Assembly: GCF_948329825.1 (NCBI RefSeq)
Contig: NZ_CAOJCM010000001.1
Coordinates: 1,116,001-1,180,000 of the forward strand
Reading direction: 5' to 3'
Source: Paenibacillus sp. JJ-100
GTDB lineage: Bacteria > Bacillota > Bacilli > Paenibacillales > Paenibacillaceae
Length of the DNA stretch: 64,000 bases
A program made the translations under genes and the position numbers. Below are positions 15,536-24,579 of this stretch, in pieces (positions within the stretch are counted from its first letter, which is position 1; each line of letters opens with the position of its first letter). The notes beneath the pieces were generated by a model. The model did not search any database and was not told the origin of the DNA. It worked only from the letters and a program-made list of their open reading frames with translations.

Positions 15536-16741
15536 ATGAAACAATCTGAGTTAATACAGAAGGCTCAGCCATTACAAGCCAAGTTAAGTGCTTGGCGCAG
15601 GGACTTGCATCGCCATCCGGAGATTGGTTATGAGGAACATCGAACCTCGACCATTGTAGCCGAGCATCTGGAGAGCCTTGGACTTGAGGTTACACGCCAT
15701 GTTGGACAGACCGGTGTAACGGGCCTTCTTCGTGGAGAGACAGATGGACCTACCTTTGCCCTTCGAGCTGATATGGACGCTCTACCTATTGAAGATCTGA
15801 AATCGGTGGAATATCGTTCAACCGTGAAGGGCAAGGCACATCTATGTGGTCATGATGCGCACACATCCATTCTGATGGGAGCGGCCGAACTGCTTACAGG
15901 GCTTGGCAGACCCAAATCAGGCAACATCAAATTTATTTTTCAGCCCGCCGAAGAAGGACTAGCCGGCGCAAGATCCATGATCCAGGATGGAGTACTTGAA
16001 AACCCAAAAGTAGATGCCATTGCCGGTTTACATATGACGCCTGGCCAGGATACGGGGACTGTCGGTGTCAGCCAAGGGGTTGCCTTTGCATCGGCTGATC
16101 CGCTTGTTATTAAGATTCATGGTAAGGGTGGGCACGCGGCTCGTCCGCATGAAGGTGTTGATGCCATTGCCGTATCAGCTCAGGTCATTACCGCACTCCA
16201 GAACATCGTCAGTCGCATGGTTGATCCACTTGAGCCAGTAGTCGTCACGATTGGTAAAATTACCGGGGGTTACATGGGCACCGCCATTGCACCTGAAGTG
16301 GAGATGATTGGAACGGTTCGCACCTTATCTCCTGCTGTGAGGGAACGGATGCCAGCTCTGATCCAACAAGTGGTGAGCGGTATCTGCGGTTCATTCGGGG
16401 CTGAATGTGAAGTCGTCTATGGTGACGGTTATCCGGTGGTCGTGAACGACCTGGGTATGGTTGATCTCCTGACGGATGTTTGTGAAGAGGTGAACGCGCA
16501 GAAGGGGTGGAGTTATATTAAACCTTCAACAGGCGGCGAAGATTTCGCTTTTTATTGCGAGCATGTGCCTGGTGTGTTTTTTCGGTTGGGATCGGGCAAC
16601 GAAGAGGAGCGTACACGATATCCGCTTCATCACCCGAAATTTGATCTTGACGAAACGGTTATGCCTTACGGCGTAGGCTTGTTGTCAGCAATTGCACTTG
16701 AATATCTGGCAAGAAATACAACTTCCAAGGGGGAAGAATGA
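15536..16741 (+). CDS. M20-family amidohydrolase/aminoacylase
   Basis: 401 residues, usual for the M20D group, which cleaves N-acyl amino acids, indole-acetyl or aminobenzoyl conjugates and some dipeptides. The two-metal site is visible: HLCGHDAH (Cys104, His106), PAEEG (Glu139/Glu140), AGLHM (His166) and the conserved HHPKF near the C terminus. A lid domain lies between about 185 and 300 (HGKGGHAARPHEGVDAI). No signal peptide, so it acts on imported substrates. The stop overlaps the start of the binding-protein gene, which ties it to the peptide importer. The exact acyl donor is unknown. Confidence 0.92.
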   Translation: MKQSELIQKAQPLQAKLSAWRRDLHRHPEIGYEEHRTSTIVAEHLESLGLEVTRHVGQTGVTGLLRGETDGPTFALRADMDALPIEDLKSVEYRSTVKGKAHLCGHDAHTSILMGAAELLTGLGRPKSGNIKFIFQPAEEGLAGARSMIQDGVLENPKVDAIAGLHMTPGQDTGTVGVSQGVAFASADPLVIKIHGKGGHAARPHEGVDAIAVSAQVITALQNIVSRMVDPLEPVVVTIGKITGGYMGTAIAPEVEMIGTVRTLSPAVRERMPALIQQVVSGICGSFGAECEVVYGDGYPVVVNDLGMVDLLTDVCEEVNAQKGWSYIKPSTGGEDFAFYCEHVPGVFFRLGSGNEEERTRYPLHHPKFDLDETVMPYGVGLLSAIALEYLARNTTSKGEE

Positions 16742-18309
16742 CAATGAAAAAGAAACAATGGACAGGCTTGTGGATTACATTACTGGCAATCGTGATGGTG
16801 TTAAGTGCATGCAGCGGAGGTAGCCAAGGTACGGCAACAACATCCGAGGGAAGCGGAAGCGAAGGTGCAACTGCAAGCAGCACGTTAACCATAGCGGCAG
16901 CAACAGACATTGAGAGTTTTGATCCTCATAACAATAACAACACAGCTAGTGAAGCTGTAATCGTTAACGTGTTTGATTATTTGATCAAAAATGACAGTGA
17001 GCAGAAAAAAGTACCTGGACTCGCTACATCATGGGAGCAAGTGAATGATACCACATGGAGATTCAAGCTGCGTGAAGGGGTGACGTTCCATAATGGAGAT
17101 CCGTTCACATCGGCAGATGTGAAGTACACCCTCGAGCGTGTAGCCAAAGACAATACACTTAAACAAAACAGTTATTTTAAAAACATTGTTGAAGTGAAAG
17201 AGGTAGATGAGCTAACGGTAGACATTATTACCGATGGACCGGACCCGCTGCTTCTTAACCGTTTATCCAAAATGGGAGCTGGCATTCTGCCTGCCAAATA
17301 TATTGCAGACAAGGGTATGGACACGTTCCTGAAAGAGCCAGTAGGTACAGGACCATACAAGTTCAGTAAATGGACCAAAGACGACCGTGTAGAGCTTGTG
17401 AAAAATGAAAGCTATTTCGGTGATGAACCGAAGTGGAATACCGTGGTGTTCCGCGTCATCCCTGAAGCTTCCACGCGTGTATCCGAGTTGTTAGCTGGCG
17501 GAGTTGACGTTGCAGCATCGATCCCGTCGACGGACATTGCTAGAATTGAAGGCGAAGCGGATAAAAAGATTGTGAAAGCGCCGATTCAACGTGTTCTTCA
17601 ACTGATCTTCAGACAAACCGAAGGCAGCATTACAGCTGATCCAAAAGTTCGTGAGGCAATTGATTTAGCCATTGACAAACAAGGGATTGTAGATAGCATA
17701 GCGGGCGGAGCAGGTATCGTTACAAGAACATCCGTAACACCTGGCAACTTTGGGGCAGATCCATCCTTGTACAAGGCATCTCTGTACGACCTGGAGAAAG
17801 CAAAGCAACTTCTGAAAGAAGCAGGTTACGCTGAAGGGGAAGCAGAGATGACCATCTCCGTTTCTTCCCAGTACAAGGAACAGGCTGAAGTGGTTGCTGC
17901 GATGCTAGACCAAGCCGGATTCAAAATTAATCTGGACGTACTTGAGCCGAGTGCATTCAGCGAGCGTTATAGCTCCAAATCGTTCAAGGAAATTTTCATG
18001 ATTGGTATCGGAAACTCCCTATTTGATGCTTCAAATAACTATAACCGATACATGAAGGAAGAAGCTAAAGGAGAATCCGACTACAACAATCCGGAAGTAG
18101 AGAAACTGCTGCAATCTGCACTTGTGAACATGGATCCTGAATCCCGTGAAAAAGAATATCAACAAGTACAGCAGATTTTTGCAGAAGAGCGCCCAGCCGT
18201 ATATTTGTATCAGATGGAAGGCGTTTATGGAACCAATGACAAAGTGAACTTTGCACCGCGCAGTGACGAAATGTTCTATGCGGACGAGATTACACCTGCT
18301 GCAAAGTAA
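16738..18309 (+). CDS. Oligopeptide ABC transporter substrate-binding lipoprotein (family 5)
   Basis: 523 residues. The signal peptide ends in the lipobox LSAC (about residues 22-25), so the mature protein is a lipoprotein on the outer face of the membrane. The body is an SBP family 5 fold: IESFDPHNNNNTASE near the N terminus, WRFKLREGVTFHNGDPFTSADVKYTLERV near 105-130, and GTGPYKFSKW. These proteins bind di- or oligopeptides, or sometimes nickel or opines. Two ATGs (16738 and 16744) are both possible; the first overlaps the upstream stop. A terminator-like hairpin follows, which should lower expression of the permeases relative to this protein. Confidence 0.94.
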   Translation: MTMKKKQWTGLWITLLAIVMVLSACSGGSQGTATTSEGSGSEGATASSTLTIAAATDIESFDPHNNNNTASEAVIVNVFDYLIKNDSEQKKVPGLATSWEQVNDTTWRFKLREGVTFHNGDPFTSADVKYTLERVAKDNTLKQNSYFKNIVEVKEVDELTVDIITDGPDPLLLNRLSKMGAGILPAKYIADKGMDTFLKEPVGTGPYKFSKWTKDDRVELVKNESYFGDEPKWNTVVFRVIPEASTRVSELLAGGVDVAASIPSTDIARIEGEADKKIVKAPIQRVLQLIFRQTEGSITADPKVREAIDLAIDKQGIVDSIAGGAGIVTRTSVTPGNFGADPSLYKASLYDLEKAKQLLKEAGYAEGEAEMTISVSSQYKEQAEVVAAMLDQAGFKINLDVLEPSAFSERYSSKSFKEIFMIGIGNSLFDASNNYNRYMKEEAKGESDYNNPEVEKLLQSALVNMDPESREKEYQQVQQIFAEERPAVYLYQMEGVYGTNDKVNFAPRSDEMFYADEITPAAK

Positions 18310-18349
18310 CATCAGGCTAAACCACCTGTCATTGCAAGGATGAGCTGTG

Positions 18350-18393
18350 AACGGCAGGGACCGAATGAAACAGGTTCCTGCCGTTCTTTTTTT
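18350..18393 (+). terminator. Hairpin between binding-protein and permease genes
   Basis: AACGGCAGGGACC (18350-18362) pairs with GGTTCCTGCCGTT (18373-18385), one mismatch, followed by CTTTTTTT. It lies inside an operon, so it must be partly read through. Confidence 0.9.
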
Positions 18394-18414
18394 AAAAGGG
18401 GAGGTGAATCGGAA

Positions 18415-19332
18415 GTGGTAAAATATGTTTTCAGATCTCTGTTACAGATTATTCCAGTGCTTTTTATCGTTTCTTTAATCGTATTTGTTCTGGTCCGCGT
18501 AACAGGAGATCCTGTTGCTCTGATGCTACCTGAAACTGCAACAGCAGAAGATCGGGCAGTGTTAACACAGGCACTGGGCCTGGACCAGCCGCTGTACACA
18601 CAATATATCAAGTTTTTGGGCAATGCCATTCAAGGGGATTTCGGCCAATCCTTCCGCTACGGTCAGCCCGCACTTGAACTGGTACTTGAACGATTGCCTG
18701 CCAGCTTCGAGCTTGCTGCTGCAGCGATGATATTTGCAATAATGATGGCTGTGCCGCTGGGCGTTATTTCTGCGGTGAAACGAAACTCGTTTACCGACCT
18801 CCTCATTTCAGGTATTTCCGTTGTTGGCAAGGCGATGCCTAACTTCTGGATGGGAATTATGCTGATTCTTTTGTTTTCGGTCATCCTTGGGGTGTTGCCC
18901 GTATCGGGACGCGGTGGCTTGTCACACCTGATTCTACCGGCATTTACCCTTGGAGTCGGGTTGGCTGCACAGATGACACGTCTCATTCGATCAAGCATGT
19001 TGGAAATATTGAATCAGGATTACATTCGCACAGCACGCAGCAAAGGACTTGGCCGATTAACCGTAATTGTAAAACATGCATTTCGCAATGGTTTGATTCC
19101 GGTTGTCACGATTATGAGCCTTCAGTTTACAAGTTTGATCGGGGGCACCCTGATTACCGAAACGGTATTTTCCTGGCCTGGTTTGGGTCAGTTGCTGGTT
19201 GTAGCCGTGAATACGCATGACATGGCCATTGTGCAAGCCGCGGTGTTTGTAATTGCCATTATTGTTGTTGTTGTTAATATTCTAACGGACGTGTCTTATA
19301 GACTGCTGGACCCGCGTATCAAATATGACTAG
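18415..19332 (+). CDS. Oligopeptide ABC transporter permease (DppB/OppB type)
   Basis: 305 residues from GTG 18415, which has AGGGGAGGTGA upstream; longer frames would run through the terminator hairpin. It has six transmembrane segments, starting FRSLLQIIPVLFIVSLIVFVLVR, and the first-permease signature RVTGDPVALMLP near the N terminus. The inner-membrane permease loop is present as DYIRTARSKGLGRLTVIVKHAFRNGLIPVV, where the ATPase docks. It pairs with the next permease. No ATPase gene of the Opp/Dpp type is found in this operon or window, so ATP-binding subunits must come from elsewhere. Confidence 0.94.
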   Translation: MVKYVFRSLLQIIPVLFIVSLIVFVLVRVTGDPVALMLPETATAEDRAVLTQALGLDQPLYTQYIKFLGNAIQGDFGQSFRYGQPALELVLERLPASFELAAAAMIFAIMMAVPLGVISAVKRNSFTDLLISGISVVGKAMPNFWMGIMLILLFSVILGVLPVSGRGGLSHLILPAFTLGVGLAAQMTRLIRSSMLEILNQDYIRTARSKGLGRLTVIVKHAFRNGLIPVVTIMSLQFTSLIGGTLITETVFSWPGLGQLLVVAVNTHDMAIVQAAVFVIAIIVVVVNILTDVSYRLLDPRIKYD

Positions 19333-19347
19333 AAGGAGGTGCGATCT

Positions 19348-20277
19348 ATGAGAGACAGCAATGACATATCGGTCCTGGATCAGAAACAGGGAAACAACGA
19401 GAAACACACGCTTGCCGGAATTCGTTCTATATGGCAGCAACTAATCCACAGCAAAACCGGGCTGCTTGGTGCTGTGATTGTATGTATTGTTTCGCTGATT
19501 GCTATAGCCGCACCTCTGCTAACAAGTCATGACCCAGCTGCGGTGAATCCGCTGAACCGTCTTAAACCGCCTGTATGGCTTGAAGGTGGAACAGCTGAAT
19601 ACTGGCTAGGTACCGACAATCTGGGTAGAGATATGTGGAGCCGTATCGTATATGGCGCTCGTGTATCGTTGATTGTCGGTATGGGGGCCGTGATAGTCTC
19701 GGGAATTCTGGGAGCGATTCTGGGCTTGATCTCGGGATTTTACGGAAAATGGCTGGATGCTGTTATTATGCGTGTAGGTGATGCATTCTTGGCTATTCCG
19801 ACCATTCTGTTTATGTTAGTGGTGATGGCTATTGTTGGCCCAGGTCTGACAACTCTGATCTTTGTTATCGGTGTAACGAATTGGGTTCCATTCACACGTG
19901 TAGTCCGAAGTGAGGTGCTCAGCCTTAAAGAACGAGATTTCGTATTTGCCGCCAAGTCTATCGGTGCTAAGAACAATCGGTTAATTCTGAAACATATTCT
20001 ACCGAACATCCTTTCCTCTTTTATTGTCATATGCGGTATGAATGTAGGTACAACGATCATTATGGAAGCTTCACTGAGTTTCCTGGGACTAGGAATCAAA
20101 CCTCCAGATGTATCTTGGGGTGGTATGTTGAGTGACGGACGACAGTATGTAGCAACAAGCTGGTGGGTCGCTACATTCCCCGGACTTGCAATTACATTTA
20201 CCGTACTGGGGGTTATTTTCCTAGGGGATTGGCTCAGGGATGTCCTTGATCCTCGTACAGAAACGACTCATAAATAA
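19348..20277 (+). CDS. Oligopeptide ABC transporter permease (DppC/OppC type)
   Basis: 309 residues from ATG 19348, 9 nt after GGAGG. The first membrane helix (LLGAVIVCIVSLIAIAAPLLT) is followed by HDPAAVNPLNRLKPP and HWLGTDNLGRDMWSRIVYGAR-like text (YWLGTDNLGRDMWSR), the family signature of the second peptide permease. Five more helices follow. The ATPase-docking loop reads VFAAKSIGAKNNRLILKHILPN. It forms a heterodimer with the preceding permease and completes the membrane part of the importer. The start is 15 bp after the upstream stop. Confidence 0.94.
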   Translation: MRDSNDISVLDQKQGNNEKHTLAGIRSIWQQLIHSKTGLLGAVIVCIVSLIAIAAPLLTSHDPAAVNPLNRLKPPVWLEGGTAEYWLGTDNLGRDMWSRIVYGARVSLIVGMGAVIVSGILGAILGLISGFYGKWLDAVIMRVGDAFLAIPTILFMLVVMAIVGPGLTTLIFVIGVTNWVPFTRVVRSEVLSLKERDFVFAAKSIGAKNNRLILKHILPNILSSFIVICGMNVGTTIIMEASLSFLGLGIKPPDVSWGGMLSDGRQYVATSWWVATFPGLAITFTVLGVIFLGDWLRDVLDPRTETTHK

Positions 20278-20300
20278 GAGCGGAAGGGAGATAGAGTTTA

Positions 20301-22331
20301 ATGAAAAAAAGTCGGATTATTCCAGAGGATTTGGTTCACTATCGCTGGATCAGTCAACCTGTGATCAGTGCAAAAGGTCAGGTTGCATATGTGGAACAGA
20401 CAATAGATCAGGTGAAGAACGAATATAACACTCAGATTCGTGGAATCTCGCTCGATGGTACAGAGGATGTAGCGCTGACCCATGGAACAAAAGATTCCTC
20501 CCCTGCATGGTCGCCGGACGGAAACGAGCTGACGTTTATACGCTCCACGCAGGCTGGAAGAGGACTTTGGTCTCTTCAGACGGAGGGCGCGGAACCGACC
20601 ATGCTCATATCTCCTGAATACAAGATCATAAGTTATATCTGGTCACCCGATGGGAAATATATTGCCTTTACCAGTAAAGTTCAGCTCAACACAGATGAAT
20701 GCTTGAACGATGAGAAGCCAAGTACAGAAAGTACTGAACTAGCAGCTCTGTCAACAGCTGTATTACGTGGAAAGGTGTATGAACGGACTACGCCCAAGGA
20801 AGAAGGTTCAGGGTGGTGGGATGGTCAATACAGCCATCTTTTCCTTTACGAGTTTCATAGTGGACAGATCACACAGATGACGCCTGAATTATGGAATATT
20901 ACGACACCGGTTTGGTCACCGGATAGCCTGAAGCTTGCATTTATCTCCAAACAAGCAAAAGAAGAGGGTATGGACCCGGATCTTCAATATCACACAGATG
21001 TATATATGGTGCATATTGAGGAGAAGGGGGAAGCAGAACCTGTCAAAATTACGGATTCCAGCCTTCAGATTGGCCAGTTCTCGTTCACTCCTGACGGCAA
21101 ACAGCTGATCCTCATTGCAAGTGATCGCAAATTTGGCAGTGGAAGTCATCATCGACTGTATACCATTCCCGCTCAGCGGGGGATGCCCAGGCTATTCGCA
21201 CCGGAACTAGACATGCAGATCGGCAATGCTGCACTGGGAGACATGAAGTCGGCCAGTGCTTCGCCTTCACCTGTAATTAGCCGTTCATTCCCGCAGCAGG
21301 GGGTGTACGTTCTGGGCACGCATCATGGAAGTGTCGATGTATACCAGATTCAGTCGGACGGGAGCTGTGAGGCTATCACACCAGCGGGAGAAAAAGATGT
21401 GTATCAGTATACGTTATCCGCAGACGAGAAAACGCTGGTCGTTGCTGCTCTGACCGACACGCATCCAGGGGAGTTATACATTGTTGAGATGGGAAGCCGT
21501 ACTATGTCCAGACTTACGCGCCGGAATGATGAGTTTATGAATAAGCGGATTGTGAACGTACCTAAAAGAATTCAGTTCTCCTCTTCGGACGGACGTCTGA
21601 TTCACGGGTGGTTGGCTATGCCGGATATTTCCTCGGAAGAGAGATTGCCGCTGATTTTACAGATTCATGGTGGTCCTCACGCCATGTACTCCGGGTCTTA
21701 TAGTCATGAGATACAGACACTTATCGCAGAGGGTTATGCGGTATTGTGGGTTAATCCTCGGGGAAGTATGGGATATGGGCAGGAGTTTGCTCAAGCTTGT
21801 CGAGGTGATTTTGGTGGTGGGGATTATCGAGATTTAATGGAAGCTGTAGATTATGTCCTGGCCTCCTATTCGATACTGGATGAATCCCGCTTGGGTGTTG
21901 CGGGCGGAAGTTATGGCGGGGTAATGACGAACTGGATTGTTGCTCATTCCAATCGCTTCCGGGCAGCTGTGACACAGCGTTGTATTTCCAACTGGTTGTC
22001 TATGTATGGCACGAGTGATATTGGTATATCGTACGTAGAAGGTGTAGTTGGGGGCAATCCAGCGGAGCACGCAGAATTTCTGTGGTCTCGTTCACCGCTT
22101 GCCCATGCGCATAAGATCGATACCCCGCTGCTGATCATGCACGGAGAGCAGGATTTTCGGACGCCGATTGCGCAAGCGGAAGAGTTGTATACTACGCTGA
22201 AGCGTTATGGTAAAACAACCAAGCTGATTCGCTATCCTGGCTCGAACCATTCTTTGCTCAAAAGTGGCAAACCGTCACTGCGTGTTGATAGCTTCGAACA
22301 GGTGAACACATGGTTCAAGCAGTATTTATAG
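20301..22331 (+). CDS. S9-family prolyl oligopeptidase-like peptidase
   Basis: 676 residues. The first 400 are a beta-propeller with WD40/TolB-like repeats (SPAWSPDGNELTFIRS, ISYIWSPDGKYIAFTS, TPVWSPDSLKLAFIS). The C-terminal alpha/beta-hydrolase domain has the serine in GGSYGG (Ser537), aspartate in GEQDFRTP (Asp618) and histidine in GSNHSLL (His650). Enzymes of the acylaminoacyl/dipeptidyl peptidase group (S9C) remove N-terminal residues from short peptides, the propeller excluding folded proteins. There is no signal peptide, so it degrades peptides taken up by the upstream transporter. It ends the operon, followed by a terminator. Confidence 0.93.
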   Translation: MKKSRIIPEDLVHYRWISQPVISAKGQVAYVEQTIDQVKNEYNTQIRGISLDGTEDVALTHGTKDSSPAWSPDGNELTFIRSTQAGRGLWSLQTEGAEPTMLISPEYKIISYIWSPDGKYIAFTSKVQLNTDECLNDEKPSTESTELAALSTAVLRGKVYERTTPKEEGSGWWDGQYSHLFLYEFHSGQITQMTPELWNITTPVWSPDSLKLAFISKQAKEEGMDPDLQYHTDVYMVHIEEKGEAEPVKITDSSLQIGQFSFTPDGKQLILIASDRKFGSGSHHRLYTIPAQRGMPRLFAPELDMQIGNAALGDMKSASASPSPVISRSFPQQGVYVLGTHHGSVDVYQIQSDGSCEAITPAGEKDVYQYTLSADEKTLVVAALTDTHPGELYIVEMGSRTMSRLTRRNDEFMNKRIVNVPKRIQFSSSDGRLIHGWLAMPDISSEERLPLILQIHGGPHAMYSGSYSHEIQTLIAEGYAVLWVNPRGSMGYGQEFAQACRGDFGGGDYRDLMEAVDYVLASYSILDESRLGVAGGSYGGVMTNWIVAHSNRFRAAVTQRCISNWLSMYGTSDIGISYVEGVVGGNPAEHAEFLWSRSPLAHAHKIDTPLLIMHGEQDFRTPIAQAEELYTTLKRYGKTTKLIRYPGSNHSLLKSGKPSLRVDSFEQVNTWFKQYL

Positions 22332-22355
22332 TCTGTCACCATACCCAACATCCAG

Positions 22356-22381
22356 AAAACCGCTATTGCAGCGGTTTTTTT
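22356..22381 (+). terminator. Terminator of the peptide-salvage operon
   Basis: AAAACCGCT pairs with AGCGGTTTT around a 5-nt loop, followed by a T-run. Confidence 0.92.
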
Positions 22382-22568
22382 GCATTTTTGGTTTATGTAA
22401 AGGAAGTTGAAGAATTTGAATTTCTTAATAGGATGATATATAGTTTATTCATGTGATAGTATTATCTATCAAAAATACAATTTGGACTATCAAAAGAGTT
22501 GTATTGAGCACCATTTTTATACCCCAGATAGTAGATCAGATTCAAATCACATTGTAAGGAGTGAGGTT

Positions 22569-23177
22569 ATGAGCGCAGTATCTATTGTAAAAGCAAGCCC
22601 CCACACTACTGTTGGAGGAAGACTAACCGAAATGGCACTTGATTACATGAAATTCTCTCTGGCTGGATCCAAAGAACCCGCAGTAATTAATAGAACGTTT
22701 CAAAAACTCTGGCGAGCTCGTAACAATCGATTTAGTCACGAATATGCCTACGAAGCCGTGCAGGATGGTATTACATTGGGAATGATAATGTGTTATCCAA
22801 CAAGACTGATGAATAAGCTGGCGCTGCCTACGTTCTCGCAACTATTTAAGCTTCACCAATGGAAGCTGATCGGATACAACCTGCGTAACTGGAAAGAGTT
22901 CTATACCATGGTGACTTTAAAAGAAGGAGAACTGGATGAATATCATATTGGAACGATTGCTACGCTACCGGAAAGCAGAGGGCTTGGGTTGGGTACGAAG
23001 TTGATCCTGCATGCCGAGAAGCAGGCTATCCTGCAAGGGTTCGCGAAGTCATCATTAACAGTCAAGCAAGAGAATGCAGGTGCAATTAAACTGTATGAAC
23101 GTCTGGGATATAGAAAGGTCGGAGAAATCAGAAAACCTGCTGTATCGATGTACAGAATGTGCAAAAACCTATTGTAA
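22569..23177 (+). CDS. GNAT-family N-acetyltransferase
   Basis: 202 residues from ATG 22569, which follows AAGGAGTGAGG closely; an in-frame TTG 87 bp upstream lacks such a site. The acetyl-CoA-binding motif A is IGTIATLPESRGLGLGTKLI near residues 135-155, and LTVKQENAGAIKLYERLGYRKVG near 172-195 is motif B. The N-terminal part is longer than in minimal GNATs. The substrate (protein, amino sugar, antibiotic or amine) cannot be told. It is monocistronic; a palindrome and promoter for the next operon begin 2 bp after its stop. Confidence 0.9.
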   Translation: MSAVSIVKASPHTTVGGRLTEMALDYMKFSLAGSKEPAVINRTFQKLWRARNNRFSHEYAYEAVQDGITLGMIMCYPTRLMNKLALPTFSQLFKLHQWKLIGYNLRNWKEFYTMVTLKEGELDEYHIGTIATLPESRGLGLGTKLILHAEKQAILQGFAKSSLTVKQENAGAIKLYERLGYRKVGEIRKPAVSMYRMCKNLL

Positions 23178-23178
23178 A

Positions 23179-23206
23179 ACTTCTATAGAAGTCGTTATGG
23201 TATAGT
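23179..23206 (+). promoter_or_regulatory. Palindromic operator and extended -10 promoter
   Basis: ACTTCTATAGAAGT (23179-23192) is a perfect 14-bp palindrome. TGGTATAGT (23198-23206) is an extended -10 element. The palindrome fills the -35/spacer area, a classic repressor position. The downstream operon encodes a pentapeptide-repeat protein and a TetR repressor, so TetR is the likely binder. Confidence 0.6.
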
Positions 23207-23265
23207 AGAATCAGCGTTGTTTTTTAAATCGGTAAATGTACCACTTAACCCAAACGAGGTGTACT

Positions 23266-23871
23266 ATGTATCAATACAGGGATCAAGAATATGAAGCCGT
23301 TCATTTTGAAGGACGCGATCTGCGCTATGGTGAATTGACGAGCTGTGTATTCAGGCAATGTACATTCATGAATGCTTCTATGGAAGAAATCGAGACGAGC
23401 CATTGTCGTTTTATAGAATGTGATTTCAAGGGCGCATTGATGAACGGATCGATGCACACGGAGTCAGCGTTTGAAAATTGCATGTTTGGCGGAGCGAACT
23501 TATTCGCCTCTAAATTCACAGCTTGTAAAATGACAGGATCTGATTTCGCGGGTGCCCAGATGGACGGAGTTTCACTTGTAAAAGGAGACTGGTCTTATAC
23601 CAATCTGAGACATACTCGGCTGGGAAAACAGGATTTGCGAGGGATTCGTTTCTTCGAAGCCGATCTCAGTGAATGTGATCTGACCAAAGCAGACTTGCGT
23701 GATTGTGACCTCACCAGAGTATCCATGAGCCGGGTGAAGCTCGAGGGTGCCGACTTGCGAGGGGCCATTTTGGAAGGAATTGATCTAAAATCATTGGATT
23801 TCAAAAAGGTACGCATTGATCGTGAACAGGCAGTTCTTATAGCCCGCTCACTTGGAGCGAAGGTCGATTAA
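23266..23871 (+). CDS. Pentapeptide-repeat protein
   Basis: 201 residues from ATG 23266 (GAGGTG just upstream). Nearly the whole chain follows the A(D/N)LXX five-residue period: FEGRDLRYGELTSCVFRQCTF, SAFENCMFGGANLFASKF, CKMTGSDFAGAQMDG, LRGIRFFEADLSECDLTKADLRDCDLTRVS. This folds into a right-handed quadrilateral beta-helix. The length and overall layout resemble Qnr and MfpA, which mimic DNA and protect gyrase from quinolones, but many pentapeptide proteins have other or unknown roles. It shares an operon with a TetR regulator 31 bp downstream. A distant paralogue is at 32652-33281. Confidence 0.88.
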   Translation: MYQYRDQEYEAVHFEGRDLRYGELTSCVFRQCTFMNASMEEIETSHCRFIECDFKGALMNGSMHTESAFENCMFGGANLFASKFTACKMTGSDFAGAQMDGVSLVKGDWSYTNLRHTRLGKQDLRGIRFFEADLSECDLTKADLRDCDLTRVSMSRVKLEGADLRGAILEGIDLKSLDFKKVRIDREQAVLIARSLGAKVD

Positions 23872-23902
23872 TTTGGAGCAAGAGTGAGGTGTAGTTCTTA
23901 CT

Positions 23903-24469
23903 ATGAAAACAGAAAAATTAACCTTCAAGCAGAACCGAATGAACACGATATTAGATGAAGCAACGAAGCTGCTTATAGACAAGCCAAATGCGTCTATGAA
24001 TGACATAGCTGAGGCTGCTAACATTGGCATCGCAACGTTACATAGATATGTGGAAAGCCGTGAACAGCTCATGATTCATCTAGCTATGCGAGCCATCGAG
24101 GTTGTTGATGAGACGTTGGAGCATATTAAGCTGGATGAGAGTCGTGTTGAGCAATATATCCCCGATCTGATTGAAGCACTCATACCTTTGGGGGACAAAA
24201 TTTATTTTCTGGCTCATGATACTACCGTCCATTATAACGCCGAGATTGAAGGAGCAGACCAGAAGCTGAGGGAACCCGTGCTGAACGCCATTGGCGTGCT
24301 CCAAAAGAAAGGATTCTTTCGATCCGATGTGGAGACAACGTGGATTGTGGAAGTGCTGTATTCGGTCCTCTTTCTGACATGGCAGCAAGTGATCCGTGGC
24401 AATATCGCCCAGAAAGCTGCTCCCGCCCTTGTCGTAGAAACATTCTATCATGGTTTTGTTGCGAAATAA
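23903..24469 (+). CDS. TetR-family transcriptional repressor
   Basis: 188 residues. The N-terminal helix-turn-helix is clear: MNTILDEATKLLIDKPNASMNDIAEAANIGIATLHRYVESREQL (about 13-56). The rest is the helical ligand-binding and dimer domain. The family represses its own operon and neighbours until a small ligand binds. It is the second gene of the pentapeptide operon, whose promoter contains a perfect 14-bp palindrome. A sensible reading is that a small molecule releases TetR and induces the pentapeptide protein. The GAGGTG ribosome site is rather distant (about 13 nt). Confidence 0.9.
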   Translation: MKTEKLTFKQNRMNTILDEATKLLIDKPNASMNDIAEAANIGIATLHRYVESREQLMIHLAMRAIEVVDETLEHIKLDESRVEQYIPDLIEALIPLGDKIYFLAHDTTVHYNAEIEGADQKLREPVLNAIGVLQKKGFFRSDVETTWIVEVLYSVLFLTWQQVIRGNIAQKAAPALVVETFYHGFVAK

Positions 24470-24509
24470 TCTAAATAAGAGATGTGTGTGGAAAAAGAAG
24501 TGCATAACA

Positions 24510-24537
24510 AAAGCCGCAGAAGAAACTGCGGCTTTTT
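24510..24537. terminator. Bidirectional terminator between tetR and the dapA-like gene
   Basis: AAAGCCGCAG pairs exactly with CTGCGGCTTT around a 6-nt loop, with T-rich flanks in both directions. The two flanking genes converge. Confidence 0.9.
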
Positions 24538-24579
24538 GATATTCCGATGAATGATGTTACGATAATTTGTGCGTTTTAT

